Assembly: GCA_018829205.1 (NCBI GenBank)
Contig: JAHJUE010000001.1
Location: forward strand, 58,787-122,786
DNA length: 64,000 nucleotides
Reading direction: 5' to 3'
DNA from: Bacteroidota bacterium
GTDB lineage: Bacteria > Bacteroidota > Ignavibacteria > Ignavibacteriales > Melioribacteraceae
Shown here: piece after piece, positions 8,373 to 17,661 of the stretch
Layout of the letters: each line of letters starts with the position of its first letter
Numbering within the stretch: position 1 is the stretch's first letter
Program-made: the position numbers and the translations under genes
Notes under the pieces: model-generated
The model's database searches: none
What the model was told of the DNA's origin: nothing
What the model saw: the letters and a program-made list of their open reading frames with translations, nothing else

Positions 8373-11018
8373 TTATTCGGTTCTTAATGAATTAACAGGA
8401 TTAGAATAAGCGGCTTTAAATGTATGATATCCCATCGTAATAAAAGCAAGCAATATAGAACCGGCAAGAGTTCCGGCAAAAACCAAATAATTTATATCTA
8501 CTCTATATGCAAAATTGTTTAGCCATTTATTTAAGAACATATGAGCGAGCGGCCAAACAATTATATTTGAAACGGCGATCCACTTAATAAATTGTTTTCC
8601 AATTAATAACAGAATGCTGCCGACCGAAGCTCCCAATACTTTTCTAATTCCAATCTCTTTAGATTTTTGTTCGGCGACAAATGAAACCAAACCAAGAATA
8701 CCGATGCATGAAATTATAACAGCAATTATCGAAAAAGCCGAAAGTAGTTTGCCAATTGTTCTTTCCGCTTTATAATAATTTTCAAACCTCTCGTTCATAA
8801 AATAATATTCAACAGGGTAATTGGGTGAAAACGCTGCAACGTTTTCTTTCACAAATTCCACAACCCTTTCTGTTTCTGCAGTATTAATTTGCAGTGATAA
8901 AAATCTTGCATTGGAAGTATTTAATTTAAATACCGTGGGTGAAATTTCTTCTCTTAAAGAAGAGTAATTAAAATCTTTTATTACGCCAACAATGGTTTGA
9001 AATTGTTCATCCCCAAGTTTGATTTTTTTACCTATCGGTAATTCGAATCCGAACTTTTTCGCCGCGGTTTCGTTAATTAAATATGATTCTTTTTCATCTG
9101 CGGAAAATTCTTTTAAAAACTCTCTGCCTTCAAGAACTTGCAATCCGTATGTTTTTATAAAATCGTAATCAATTTCAAGAATCTGCATATGAATTTCTTC
9201 ATCTTCGTTTTTACCTTCGGACACAAAGTTGCTTGTGCTTGTTGAACCGCTTGCAGGTGTTCCGCTTGAAAAAGTAACATTTAAAATATTATTGTCGGAA
9301 AGCAGAGCGTTTTTCAGGGCCTCTGACCTTTGATTTAATTGCGGATCATAAATCGGAACAACAAGCATTTGTTCGTCGTTAAATCCCGGATTATGTTTGG
9401 TTAAAAATTCAGCTTGATTATATATTGTAATTGTTGAAATAATTAAAAACACAGACAGCGCAAACTGAAATACAATTAATACCGCGCGTAAATAATATCC
9501 TTTATTGTTTTTTTGATTATCTCCTTTCATGACCGAAACCGGTTTTGCGTTCGAAAGAACAAATGCCGGGTATAGTCCTGCCGCTATTGACGTTACAAAC
9601 ACCAACGCAATAATTATCAAAACAAAATCGACATTATAAAACAATGAGAAAGAAAGGTTTGATCTCAAAAGAGAATTAATTTCAGGCAATAAATAATAAG
9701 TTATAATTAAGGAAACAAATAATGATATAATCGTAATTATAAATGATTCGCTTAGGAATTGTTTAACAAGCTGAAATCTGCTTGCCCCGGCAACCTTGCG
9801 TATTCCTACTTCTTTCCCGCGTCTCGCCGATCTTGCCGTTGAAAGATTTATAAAATTAATACAAGCTATAAATAATATAAACGAAGCGACGGCCATAAAA
9901 ATATATATATACAAAGGCGGAATTGTTCTTACAAATTCATAATTTAAATCAGAAAAATGAATTTCGTTTATGTTCTGCATTTTCATTACATACCTATCGG
10001 CAAGTTCCGGTTCAACGTTTTTCTTAATTAATAATTCAAACTTTTCTTCAACCGCCTTCGCCGAGCTTCCTTTTTTTAATAATAGAAAAGTATAGTCGTT
10101 TGAAAAACTTGTCCAATTTTCTAAACGAGGGAATTCCGGAGTATAAAGAGATTTTATTGAAGCTAAAATTTCAGCTTCGATGCTTGAGTTATGTGGTAAA
10201 TCATAAAACACACCGGCAACTTTATAGTTATCCTTATTTAAGAATAATAATGTTTTACCCACCGGATTTTCATTTCCAAAATATTTTTCAGCAATTTTTT
10301 CCGAGATAACAACTGTATTTTTTTGCGAAAGAGCTTTCTCTTTATCGCCGTATTTTAACGGAAATGAAAAAACGTTAAAAATGTTTTCGTCGGTATAAAT
10401 TAATTTTTCATAAAACTTTTTATCTCCGTTAGCAACGAGCTGAGAAGATTCACAAAAACGCACAGCGTGTTCAATTTCCGGAATTTCCTCTTCGGCGGCG
10501 GGCGCAAACGGAAACATAACACAAGCCATAACAAACTCGCCTTCCGGTCTGTGTGTTTCGGTATAAACACGGAAAATTCTGCTTTTGTTTTCATGAAACT
10601 GATCAAAACTCATTTCATAAATTACAAGCATGCTAATTAACAAAACGCTGGCTATGCCTATCGACAATCCGAAAATATTTGTAAGTGAAATGCTTTTATA
10701 TTTTTTTATATTTCTTACGGCAACTTTAAAATAATTCCATATTAAATCGGGCATCCACCGCGGCGATTTCCATGATGGTCTACCGCTTATTTTATTAGTT
10801 GTATCGGATTTAAAATATTCCTCTCCGATGTCGTTTACTTTTCCAATTTTACCGACTGCAAATTCAAATGATTCTTTTGTGCTTTTGCCTTCTTTTATTT
10901 TCTCTTCTATTAAATCACGAAGATGTGATTCAAGTTCTTCAATATATCCTTCTTCAAAAGAAGGGTTTTTGTGAAGTGATTTTTTCCACTCATTTATTTT
11001 TTTATTCAGATTGAACAT
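8373..11018 (-). CDS. FtsX/MacB-type orphan ABC permease with prefix domain 1 (881 aa)
   Basis: An 881-residue protein. Residues 1-85 form a soluble helical prefix domain (permease prefix domain 1/HAAS-like) with SFEEGYIEELESHLRDLIEE. TM1 is about 111-134. Two periplasmic MacB-like cores and two FtsX blocks follow, with KEVGIRKVAGASRF and KEIGIRKVLGASVG. It lies 14 bases after the full-frame end (11033) of the interrupted paralogue upstream, so padR-permease-permease form one minus-strand operon. The prefix domain is almost identical in DNA to that of the neighbour, although the rest is clearly diverged. In other genomes this prefix occurs on permeases controlled by PadR proteins, and a link between prefix and regulator has been suggested but is not shown here. 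No ATPase is nearby. Confidence 0.88.
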   Translation of the reverse strand: MFNLNKKINEWKKSLHKNPSFEEGYIEELESHLRDLIEEKIKEGKSTKESFEFAVGKIGKVNDIGEEYFKSDTTNKISGRPSWKSPRWMPDLIWNYFKVAVRNIKKYKSISLTNIFGLSIGIASVLLISMLVIYEMSFDQFHENKSRIFRVYTETHRPEGEFVMACVMFPFAPAAEEEIPEIEHAVRFCESSQLVANGDKKFYEKLIYTDENIFNVFSFPLKYGDKEKALSQKNTVVISEKIAEKYFGNENPVGKTLLFLNKDNYKVAGVFYDLPHNSSIEAEILASIKSLYTPEFPRLENWTSFSNDYTFLLLKKGSSAKAVEEKFELLIKKNVEPELADRYVMKMQNINEIHFSDLNYEFVRTIPPLYIYIFMAVASFILFIACINFINLSTARSARRGKEVGIRKVAGASRFQLVKQFLSESFIITIISLFVSLIITYYLLPEINSLLRSNLSFSLFYNVDFVLIIIALVFVTSIAAGLYPAFVLSNAKPVSVMKGDNQKNNKGYYLRAVLIVFQFALSVFLIISTITIYNQAEFLTKHNPGFNDEQMLVVPIYDPQLNQRSEALKNALLSDNNILNVTFSSGTPASGSTSTSNFVSEGKNEDEEIHMQILEIDYDFIKTYGLQVLEGREFLKEFSADEKESYLINETAAKKFGFELPIGKKIKLGDEQFQTIVGVIKDFNYSSLREEISPTVFKLNTSNARFLSLQINTAETERVVEFVKENVAAFSPNYPVEYYFMNERFENYYKAERTIGKLLSAFSIIAVIISCIGILGLVSFVAEQKSKEIGIRKVLGASVGSILLLIGKQFIKWIAVSNIIVWPLAHMFLNKWLNNFAYRVDINYLVFAGTLAGSILLAFITMGYHTFKAAYSNPVNSLRTE

Positions 11019-11032
11019 TTTGTCTCCGTTTT

Positions 11033-11239
11033 TTACTCGCTTCTTAATGAATTTACGGGATTTGCGGTTGCGGCTTTTATTGTATGATATGCCACAGTAA
11101 AAAGAGTGATTAATAGCGCCGCTGCAAATGATGCTATAAAAATCCAGGGCTTTATATCAACCCTATAAACAAACGACTGAAGCCATTGGTTTGCCAAATA
11201 ATAAGAAACAGGCAGAGCTATTAAATTAGCAACAACAAT
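11033..11239 (-). pseudogene. Stranded C-terminal segment of the interrupted permease
   Basis: Reading on in frame past the TGA at 11240-11242 gives IVVANLIALP, QWLQSFVYRVDIK and finally a KAATANPVNSLRSE-type end before TAA at 11033-11035. This is the conserved last TM pair and tail of the other permeases in the window. With the TGA counted as Trp, the frame 11033-13678 encodes 881 residues, the same length as the adjacent paralogue. The paralogue has Trp at the matching place (KQFIKWIAV). One TGG to TGA change would explain the break. Confidence 0.85.
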
Positions 11240-13678
11240 TCATTTGACAAATTCTTTTGTTAACAATATAAAAATGCTTAGTTCAGATGAGCCCAGCACT
11301 TTCCGTATTCCGATTTCTTTTGTATATCTTTCAGAAGTAAATGAAGACAGTCCCAATAAACCCAGGCAGGCGATAAAGATTGCAATGCCTGTAAAATACT
11401 TCAATATTTCCGATATCCTTTTTTCAGTTTTATATAAATTGCTTATTGAGTCATCTAAAAAAGTATAAGAAAAGGGAAGCGAGGGATTAACTTTCCGCCA
11501 TTTTTCTTCAAGATGTTTTATCGTGTTTGCAGTATTGTTTTCACTCAATCTTACGAGCATATATTTTGTTGACTCAAAATTCGCATATATCAAAATTGGC
11601 TCTATTTCTTCATGAAAAGAAGAAAAATGGAAATCATTTACTACGCCGATTACCCTTCCTTTCCAGTTCCCAAGTGTTAATAATTTGCCTATGGGTGTAT
11701 TCAAATTCATTCTTTCGATAGCATTTTTGTTTAATAGAACATCCATCGGCGGACCATTTTCTGTGGAATTCTGTGATTCTGAAATTTGACTTCCTTCAAG
11801 CAGTTTCATTCCCATTACATTTATATAATTCGGATCTACTGCTACCGTATTTATTAAAACTTGTTGTTCTGGGTCTTTGCCTTCCCAATCAAAATTAGAA
11901 GATGAGTCTCCGCCCGAAAGAGGAAGTCTGCTTGTCGCTGTTACCGACAAAATATCGGGCGACTTCAAATATTCATTTTTTATAATTTCATATTTTTCAA
12001 CAGAATTCCCGCTCAGCGGAATATGTACGAGATTGTTTTGCTTATAGCCGAGATCAGAGGTTTTAAGATATTCTAATTGTGATAAAATAATTAATGTCGA
12101 AATAATTAATACAGCCGAGCATGCAAACTGTATTACAACAAGTATATTTCTAAACAATGATTTGTTCGTACCCCCGGCAAAATCTTTTCTAAGAATTTGC
12201 ACCGGCTGAAATGAGGATAAATATACGGCAGGGTAAAATCCTGAAACAATACCGGTAAAAATTGCTACAAATATTATTGTAAAAAGTAAGTTTTTGTTTT
12301 CAAAAAAGTTGAATACAAGTTTTGTTCCGGTTAAATCGCCTAACAAATTATTTATTGCGGGCAGTAAGATTGCTATTATTGTTAAAGCAAACACCAAAGC
12401 AAATACCGTTAACAAAATTGATTCGCCGAAAAATTGCAATGCAATGCTTGTCCTTTTCGCACCCGATACTTTTCTTAATCCGACTTCTTTACTTCTTAAT
12501 CTTGATCTTGCGGTTGAAAGATTAATAAAATTTATACACGCAATTAATAACAAGGCGACTCCAATCACAGATACGATATAAAGATATTTAACAAAATCGC
12601 TTTCTCCCGTAAGGGTGTAAAGATGTATTTGGCTTAACGGCTGTATATGTAGCGACGGTTTTGAAGTCTGTTGTTCAAAAAGAGATTTTTCAATTTTATT
12701 TTCAAAAGATTTTACTGAGGCTCCTTCTTTTAATTGAATATATGTCCTCGGCCAGTTACTGCGCCATGATTCAAATTTGTCGCCAATAATTTCATTTGTG
12801 TTGCTGAACGGAATTAATATTTCTACCATTGATAGATGCGAATTAGAAGGAAAATCTTTTAAAATACCGGTAACTGTAAAATCATGTTTCCCGTCAATTG
12901 TAATAGTTTTTCCGATGGGGTTTTCATCTCCGAAATATTTTGCCGCCATTTTTTCCGTAATCGCAACAGAGAACGGTTTGGATATCAAAGATTCTTTGTT
13001 CCCGCGATTAAGAGGAAAATCAAACATTTCAAAAAATGCGGGATCGGTAAAACAAATTCTTTCATTAAAAAATTTATCGCCTTGTTTAATTGGTTTGTTA
13101 TTTATTGAAATAAATCTAATTGCATTTTTGATTTCAGGGAATTGATCAATCAGATGGGCTGCGAGCGGACCGGGCAAATTATCAGTTATTAATGATTGCG
13201 CTCCGGCATATTCTTGAACTTGATATGCCCGGTATAAATTATCTGCATTTTTATGAAACTTGTCGTAACTAAGTTCGCTTTGCACCCAAAGTATTATCAA
13301 TATTGCACACGCCATTCCAACGGCAAGACCGGATATATTTAAAATTGAATACCACGCGGTTCTTTTAATGTTTCTATAAGCCATTTTAAAATTATGATAT
13401 AATAAGGAGGGAATAAATTTCGGCGCTTTCCATGAGGGTCTTCCGCTTATTTTATTTGTTGTGTCGGACTTAAAATATTCATCTCCGATGTCGTTTATTT
13501 TTCCAATTTTGGCTAAGGCAAATTTAAATGCTTCTTCTTGGCTTATGCCTTCTGCTATTTTCTCTTCTATTAAATCACGAAGATGTGATTCAAGCTCTTC
13601 AATATATCCTTCTTCAAAAGAAGGATTTTTGTGAAGTGATTTTTTCCAGGTTTTAATTTCTTTATCTAAGCCGTACAT
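11240..13678 (-). CDS. FtsX/MacB-type orphan ABC permease, truncated by an in-frame TGA (812 aa)
   Basis: The 812-residue product has prefix domain 1 (1-85), TM1 (about 111-134), two MacB-like periplasmic cores and most of two FtsX blocks (KEVGLRKVSGAKR, KEIGIRKVLGSSE). It stops at KEFVK, just before the last two membrane segments. The missing 68 residues are intact in the same frame downstream. A product lacking the last two helices would probably be non-functional, so this is most likely a very recent pseudogene or a base-call error. TGA is not reassigned in this genome, because several intact genes end with it. The gene starts 15 bases after the upstream PadR gene and is clearly in its operon. 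Confidence 0.82.
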   Translation of the reverse strand: MYGLDKEIKTWKKSLHKNPSFEEGYIEELESHLRDLIEEKIAEGISQEEAFKFALAKIGKINDIGDEYFKSDTTNKISGRPSWKAPKFIPSLLYHNFKMAYRNIKRTAWYSILNISGLAVGMACAILIILWVQSELSYDKFHKNADNLYRAYQVQEYAGAQSLITDNLPGPLAAHLIDQFPEIKNAIRFISINNKPIKQGDKFFNERICFTDPAFFEMFDFPLNRGNKESLISKPFSVAITEKMAAKYFGDENPIGKTITIDGKHDFTVTGILKDFPSNSHLSMVEILIPFSNTNEIIGDKFESWRSNWPRTYIQLKEGASVKSFENKIEKSLFEQQTSKPSLHIQPLSQIHLYTLTGESDFVKYLYIVSVIGVALLLIACINFINLSTARSRLRSKEVGLRKVSGAKRTSIALQFFGESILLTVFALVFALTIIAILLPAINNLLGDLTGTKLVFNFFENKNLLFTIIFVAIFTGIVSGFYPAVYLSSFQPVQILRKDFAGGTNKSLFRNILVVIQFACSAVLIISTLIILSQLEYLKTSDLGYKQNNLVHIPLSGNSVEKYEIIKNEYLKSPDILSVTATSRLPLSGGDSSSNFDWEGKDPEQQVLINTVAVDPNYINVMGMKLLEGSQISESQNSTENGPPMDVLLNKNAIERMNLNTPIGKLLTLGNWKGRVIGVVNDFHFSSFHEEIEPILIYANFESTKYMLVRLSENNTANTIKHLEEKWRKVNPSLPFSYTFLDDSISNLYKTEKRISEILKYFTGIAIFIACLGLLGLSSFTSERYTKEIGIRKVLGSSELSIFILLTKEFVK

Positions 13679-13693
13679 TTTGCACCTAAATAA

Positions 13694-14035
13694 TTATTGT
13701 TGATAAGCAGGAATCGGCTCCCATAGTTTTTCGAAAACTTTATGAACCGACATCCATTGTTTTATTTCAGTGTTCAGCTCTTCTTTTCCGGCTGCGGTAA
13801 TTTTATAATATTTTCTTCTTCTTCCTTCATCGGAAATTATCCATCGCGTTGAAACAAAACCGTCTTTTTCCAATTTATGAAGAACGGGGTACAACATTCC
13901 GTCCGCCCATTCAACGTCTCCGCCGGAAATTTCTTTAACGCGCTGAATTATTTGATAACCGTAATTTTCTCCCCCTCTAAGTATTGCTAATATCATTGGT
14001 TTTGTGGATGCGGCAGCTAAATTTTTGGATATCAT
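13694..14035 (-). CDS. PadR-family transcriptional regulator heading a permease operon
   Basis: A 113-residue PadR winged-helix protein. It has KPMILAILRGGENYGYQIIQRV (first helices), GMLYPVLHKLEKDGFVSTRW (recognition helix and wing) and RRRKYYKITAAGKEEL (second wing strand and dimer helix). These are classic PadR signatures. The ATG at 14033-14035 has GAGG 4 bases upstream. It lies 15 bases before two prefix-domain permeases. Genes of this layout usually repress their own operon and release on binding a toxic or envelope-active compound; the ligand here is unknown. A possible operator (ATAC-N13-GTAT) lies at 14054-14074. Confidence 0.92.
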   Translation of the reverse strand: MISKNLAAASTKPMILAILRGGENYGYQIIQRVKEISGGDVEWADGMLYPVLHKLEKDGFVSTRWIISDEGRRRKYYKITAAGKEELNTEIKQWMSVHKVFEKLWEPIPAYQQ

Positions 14036-14396
14036 AATACCTCGTTTTTCTATATACCTTGAATTTCTATGTATTGTGACGTTTGTTGTCTCAAAAAAGT
14101 TTTATTGCTTGGGTCAAATTTTTAGACTTGTTGTTTTTTTAGGTATGTGATTTTCAAATTACCGTTAAAAATCCTAAGGAGGAGCATTATAATGCGGGGC
14201 TAAAAAAATATACTCTCAATAATTATTGAATAAATTAGACTAAGTTTTGTTAAAATAATTCTTCATAATTCAAATTTTGTAAAAACATTTTTGTTATTTT
14301 CCCGTCTAACGACTAATTCTTATTATTAGTAATTTTTGTTTTATGTTTTGTCAAAAAATAAAAGATTTCATCCCGCACACAAAAAAAGGATTTGTT
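14036..14396. promoter_or_regulatory. Divergent control region between padR and the Tricorn-like protease gene
   Basis: This 361-base AT-rich spacer carries the start signals for two divergent units. On the minus side are the padR ribosome site GAGG (14040-14043) and an inverted ATAC-N13-GTAT pair (14054-14074). On the plus side AAAGGA (14385-14390) precedes the ATG at 14397. No gene, RNA or clear -7/-33 pair was recognised in the rest. Confidence 0.5.
14054..14074. promoter_or_regulatory. Candidate PadR operator
   Basis: ATAC (14054-14057) and GTAT (14071-14074) form an inverted pair separated by 13 bases, 19-39 bases upstream of the padR start codon. Known PadR sites often have ATAC/GTAT- or ATGT/ACAT-type half-sites with similar spacing. 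The half-sites are short, so chance is possible. Confidence 0.3.
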
Positions 14397-17300
14397 ATGA
14401 AAAGATACTTTCTCGCTTTTTTATTAATCAGTTTTATTTTAGGAACAGGTATTATTGTTGCCGAAGAAGACCCGTTTGTAAGAACACCATCTCTAAACCC
14501 GGACGGTTCAAAAGTTGCTTTTTCATTTCAGGGCGATATCTGGGTTGTTCCTTCAACTGGCGGTAATGCATTAAGAATGACAGTGCATGAAGGTTACGAA
14601 TCAAATCCCAAATGGAGCCGCGACGGAAACAATATCGCTTTTGAAAGCAGCCGTTTCGGGAATAATGATATTTTTACAATTCCGGCAAATGGCGGCGCTC
14701 CGAAGCGTTTAACCTATCATTCCGCCAACGATGTTTTGGGAGGATGGACTCCTGACAATTCAATTATTTTTAATACTCAAAGAGATTTTAATCAAATTGA
14801 ATGGACTAGTGAGTTTTATGAAGTCCCTGCGACTGGCGGAACGCCTTACAGAGTCTTGGATGCTTTCGGTGATATGCCGGCTGTTTCTCCTGATAATAAT
14901 TTTATTGCGTTCACAAAAGGATCCTGCCGAATTGCAAGAGAGGCTTACGAAGGTCCGGCAAACAAAGAAATATGGCTCTATAACAAAAAAGATAAAACAT
15001 ACAAACAATTAACAACTTTCGGCGGACAGGATATTTTTCCGGTTTGGGGCGATTCTAAAACAATGTATTATTTGAGCGCGCAGAATGGAAAATACAATGT
15101 ATTTAAAATGACAGTTGATAAAAACGGAAACACTGCCGGAAATTCCGAACAGCTAACTTCTTTTTCCGATTTCGGCGTTACTTATCTTGAATGCAGCGCC
15201 GACGGTTCAACCCTTGTTTTTGAACAAGGCACAGATATTTATTTAATGAAAACAAACGGATCTACTCCGCAAAAAGTTAAAATTAATGTGGCCGCCGATT
15301 ACCGTTTTGATCCATATGAATTTAAAACTCAAACCAGCGGGGTTACAGATTATGATATTTCGCCAAACGGAAAACTTACAGCTTTTGTTGTAAGAGGAGA
15401 AATTTTTATCAAAGAAAACGATAAAGATAAAAGCCGCGCAGTGAATGTAAGCAACCACCCTTATCGCGATCAGCAGGTTAATTGGTTGAGCGATACAACG
15501 CTGGTTTTTGTCAGCGACAGAGACGGACAGTTTGATCTTTATATGGTTCGTTCTTCTGATAAAGATGAGCCGAATTTATTTAAAAGTTTAAAACACGAAA
15601 TCATCAGGCTTACCGATACAGAGATTGATGAATCCTGGCCTGTTGTTTCGCCCGACGGAAAAAAAATAACTTTTGAACAGGGGGTTGGCGGATTGGTCGC
15701 TTATAATATTTCCGCGGATGGAAAGTTATCGGATAAAGTAAGCCTTCTTAAAGGCTGGAGCGCTCCGCAAAATGTAAGATGGAGCCCGGACAGCAAATGG
15801 ATTGCATACGCAATGGATGATCTGAATTTTAATACGGAGATTTATATTCAATCTGCCGAAAGCGGAGCAGAGCCTGTAAATATTAGTATGCATCCGCGTG
15901 TTGATTTTAATCCTGTCTGGAGTCCGGACGGAAAAAAATTAGCCTTCTCGTCAAACAGAAATAACGGCGATAATGATGTATGGTTTGTATGGCTTAATAA
16001 AAAAGATTTGCAGAAAACCCAGCAAGATTGGGAAGAGGATGATGACAAAAACTCAAAGAAAAAAGATGGTAAAAAAGATAAAGACAGCAGCAGTGTTGAA
16101 CCTATAACAATTGATTTTGACAATATTTACGAAAGACTTGTTCAGGTTACGTCTCTTCCGGGGGACGAAAATAATATTTCCATATCTAAGGACGGAGAAA
16201 CCTTTTATTACACAGCTGTTAATCCTACCGAAAAAGGAAATGACTTATACAGTATAAAATGGAACGGAAAAGACGCCGCATCAATTACAAGCGGAGGACA
16301 AAATCCGGCTTCTTTGATGATGGATAATGACGGCAAGTTCCTTTACTACACAGCAACTTCAGGAAAACTTGCTCGAATAAATTTAACGGGAAACAAATCA
16401 GAAAATCTTTCATTCTCCGGAAAAATGAAGATTGATTACTACGAAGAAAAAGATCAAATGTTTGAAGAAGCATGGAGAATGATACGCGACGGATTTTATG
16501 ACCCGGATTTTCACGGACAGGATTTGGATGTACTTAAGAAAAAATATAAACCGTTAACTATGAAAGCCTCTTGCGATGAAGATTTTAGATATATGTTTAA
16601 TAATATGATAGGACTAATAAACGCAAGCCACATGGGAATGTACGGACGGGGCGACAGGGCTCAAACACAAGATGAAAAAACCGGCCGACTTGGAATTGAA
16701 GTTTCGCCATATGACGGCGGAGTTATTGTAAAGCATGTTATTCCTGATTCGCCCGCAGATAAAGAATTAAGCAGGTTAAACGAAGGAGAAATTATTGTTG
16801 CGGTAAACGGACAGCCTGTTAAATCAGAAGTTAATTTCAATTCCCTGCTTATTAATACGCCAAACGAAAAAATAATTCTTGAAGTAAAAGATACTAACGG
16901 AAAATCAAGAGAGGTTGTAATTCGCCCCTCATCAACCTTAAACAATGAATTATATAATGAATGGGTGAAGAATCAAAGAGAATTAACTGATAAATATTCA
17001 AACGGACGGCTGGGCTATTTGCATATTGAAGTTATGGGCTGGGAAAGTTTCGAAAGATTCGAAAGAGAATTAATGGCAGCAGGACATGGCAAAGAGGGAA
17101 TTGTAATTGACGTTCGTTATAACGGCGGGGGCTGGACTACGGATTATTTAATGGCGGTATTAAATGTTAAACAGCACGCTTATACTGTTCCGCGTGGCGC
17201 GGTTAAAAACCTGAAAAAAGAAAACAAAAATTTCTCGGATTATTATCCCTACGGTGAACGGCTTCCTTTCGCGGCATGGACAAAACCATCAATCGCAATA

Positions 17301-17612
17301 TGCAATGAGAACAGTTATTCAAATGCTGAAATCTTTTCTCATGCTTATAAATCATTAGGTATAGGAAAACTAGTAGGCAAGCCGACATTCGGTGCGGTAA
17401 TATCAACCGGAGGAAGAGCAATGATTGACGGTACGTGGGTTAGACTTCCTTTACGCGGATGGTATGTGAAAAAAACAATGGAAAACATGGAGTGGGGTCC
17501 GGCTGTTCCAGATATTATTGTAGAAAACGATCCCGACAGCAGGGGAACAAAAATCGACAAGCAGCTGAAAGCCGCAGTCGATGAGTTATTAAAACAAATA
17601 GACAATAAATAA
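14397..17612 (+). CDS. Tricorn-type S41 family peptidase, exported (1071 aa)
   Basis: I start at ATG 14397 (AAAGGA 6 bases upstream), which opens a signal peptide ending about GIIVAEE. An upstream ATG at 14343 would put a polar 18-residue tail before it. Order of parts: a TolB/WD40-like beta-propeller region (about 25-600) with repeats such as NPDGSKVAF, WSRDGNNIAFES, VSPDGKKITF and WSPDGKKLAFSS; a charged Lys/Asp-rich linker (about 545-575); a C1 domain; a PDZ domain (about 760-850); and the S41 core. The catalytic set fits Tricorn: S744-H745 (NASHMG), nucleophile S975 (NSYSNAEIF) and E1043 (VEND). Tricorn trims peptides to short products. Here the export signal suggests periplasmic or secreted action. 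It is monocistronic, with a hairpin 20 bases after the stop. Confidence 0.93.
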   Translation: MKRYFLAFLLISFILGTGIIVAEEDPFVRTPSLNPDGSKVAFSFQGDIWVVPSTGGNALRMTVHEGYESNPKWSRDGNNIAFESSRFGNNDIFTIPANGGAPKRLTYHSANDVLGGWTPDNSIIFNTQRDFNQIEWTSEFYEVPATGGTPYRVLDAFGDMPAVSPDNNFIAFTKGSCRIAREAYEGPANKEIWLYNKKDKTYKQLTTFGGQDIFPVWGDSKTMYYLSAQNGKYNVFKMTVDKNGNTAGNSEQLTSFSDFGVTYLECSADGSTLVFEQGTDIYLMKTNGSTPQKVKINVAADYRFDPYEFKTQTSGVTDYDISPNGKLTAFVVRGEIFIKENDKDKSRAVNVSNHPYRDQQVNWLSDTTLVFVSDRDGQFDLYMVRSSDKDEPNLFKSLKHEIIRLTDTEIDESWPVVSPDGKKITFEQGVGGLVAYNISADGKLSDKVSLLKGWSAPQNVRWSPDSKWIAYAMDDLNFNTEIYIQSAESGAEPVNISMHPRVDFNPVWSPDGKKLAFSSNRNNGDNDVWFVWLNKKDLQKTQQDWEEDDDKNSKKKDGKKDKDSSSVEPITIDFDNIYERLVQVTSLPGDENNISISKDGETFYYTAVNPTEKGNDLYSIKWNGKDAASITSGGQNPASLMMDNDGKFLYYTATSGKLARINLTGNKSENLSFSGKMKIDYYEEKDQMFEEAWRMIRDGFYDPDFHGQDLDVLKKKYKPLTMKASCDEDFRYMFNNMIGLINASHMGMYGRGDRAQTQDEKTGRLGIEVSPYDGGVIVKHVIPDSPADKELSRLNEGEIIVAVNGQPVKSEVNFNSLLINTPNEKIILEVKDTNGKSREVVIRPSSTLNNELYNEWVKNQRELTDKYSNGRLGYLHIEVMGWESFERFERELMAAGHGKEGIVIDVRYNGGGWTTDYLMAVLNVKQHAYTVPRGAVKNLKKENKNFSDYYPYGERLPFAAWTKPSIAICNENSYSNAEIFSHAYKSLGIGKLVGKPTFGAVISTGGRAMIDGTWVRLPLRGWYVKKTMENMEWGPAVPDIIVENDPDSRGTKIDKQLKAAVDELLKQIDNK

Positions 17613-17632
17613 TTTTAATTAATTTATTTTTT

Positions 17633-17661
17633 GCGGTGATCGTATTTTGTGCGGTCACCGC
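17633..17661. terminator. Hairpin between convergent genes
   Basis: Arms GCGGTGA (17633-17639) and TCACCGC (17655-17661) pair perfectly, and a second small palindrome GCGGT-C-ACCGC lies inside the right arm. On the plus strand it is followed by TTATTTTATATC. It lies between the ends of the Tricorn-like gene and the small metalloprotease gene. Confidence 0.6.

Noticed and set aside
11240..11242. TGA read as Trp through a changed genetic code
   Set aside because: recF, the T9SS cargo gene, the multi-PAS kinase and the receptor kinase all end at TGA at family-typical ends, so TGA is a normal stop.
14343..14396. Upstream ATG start for the Tricorn-like protease
   Set aside because: It would add a polar 18-residue extension before the signal peptide, whereas ATG 14397 has AAAGGA 6 bases upstream.
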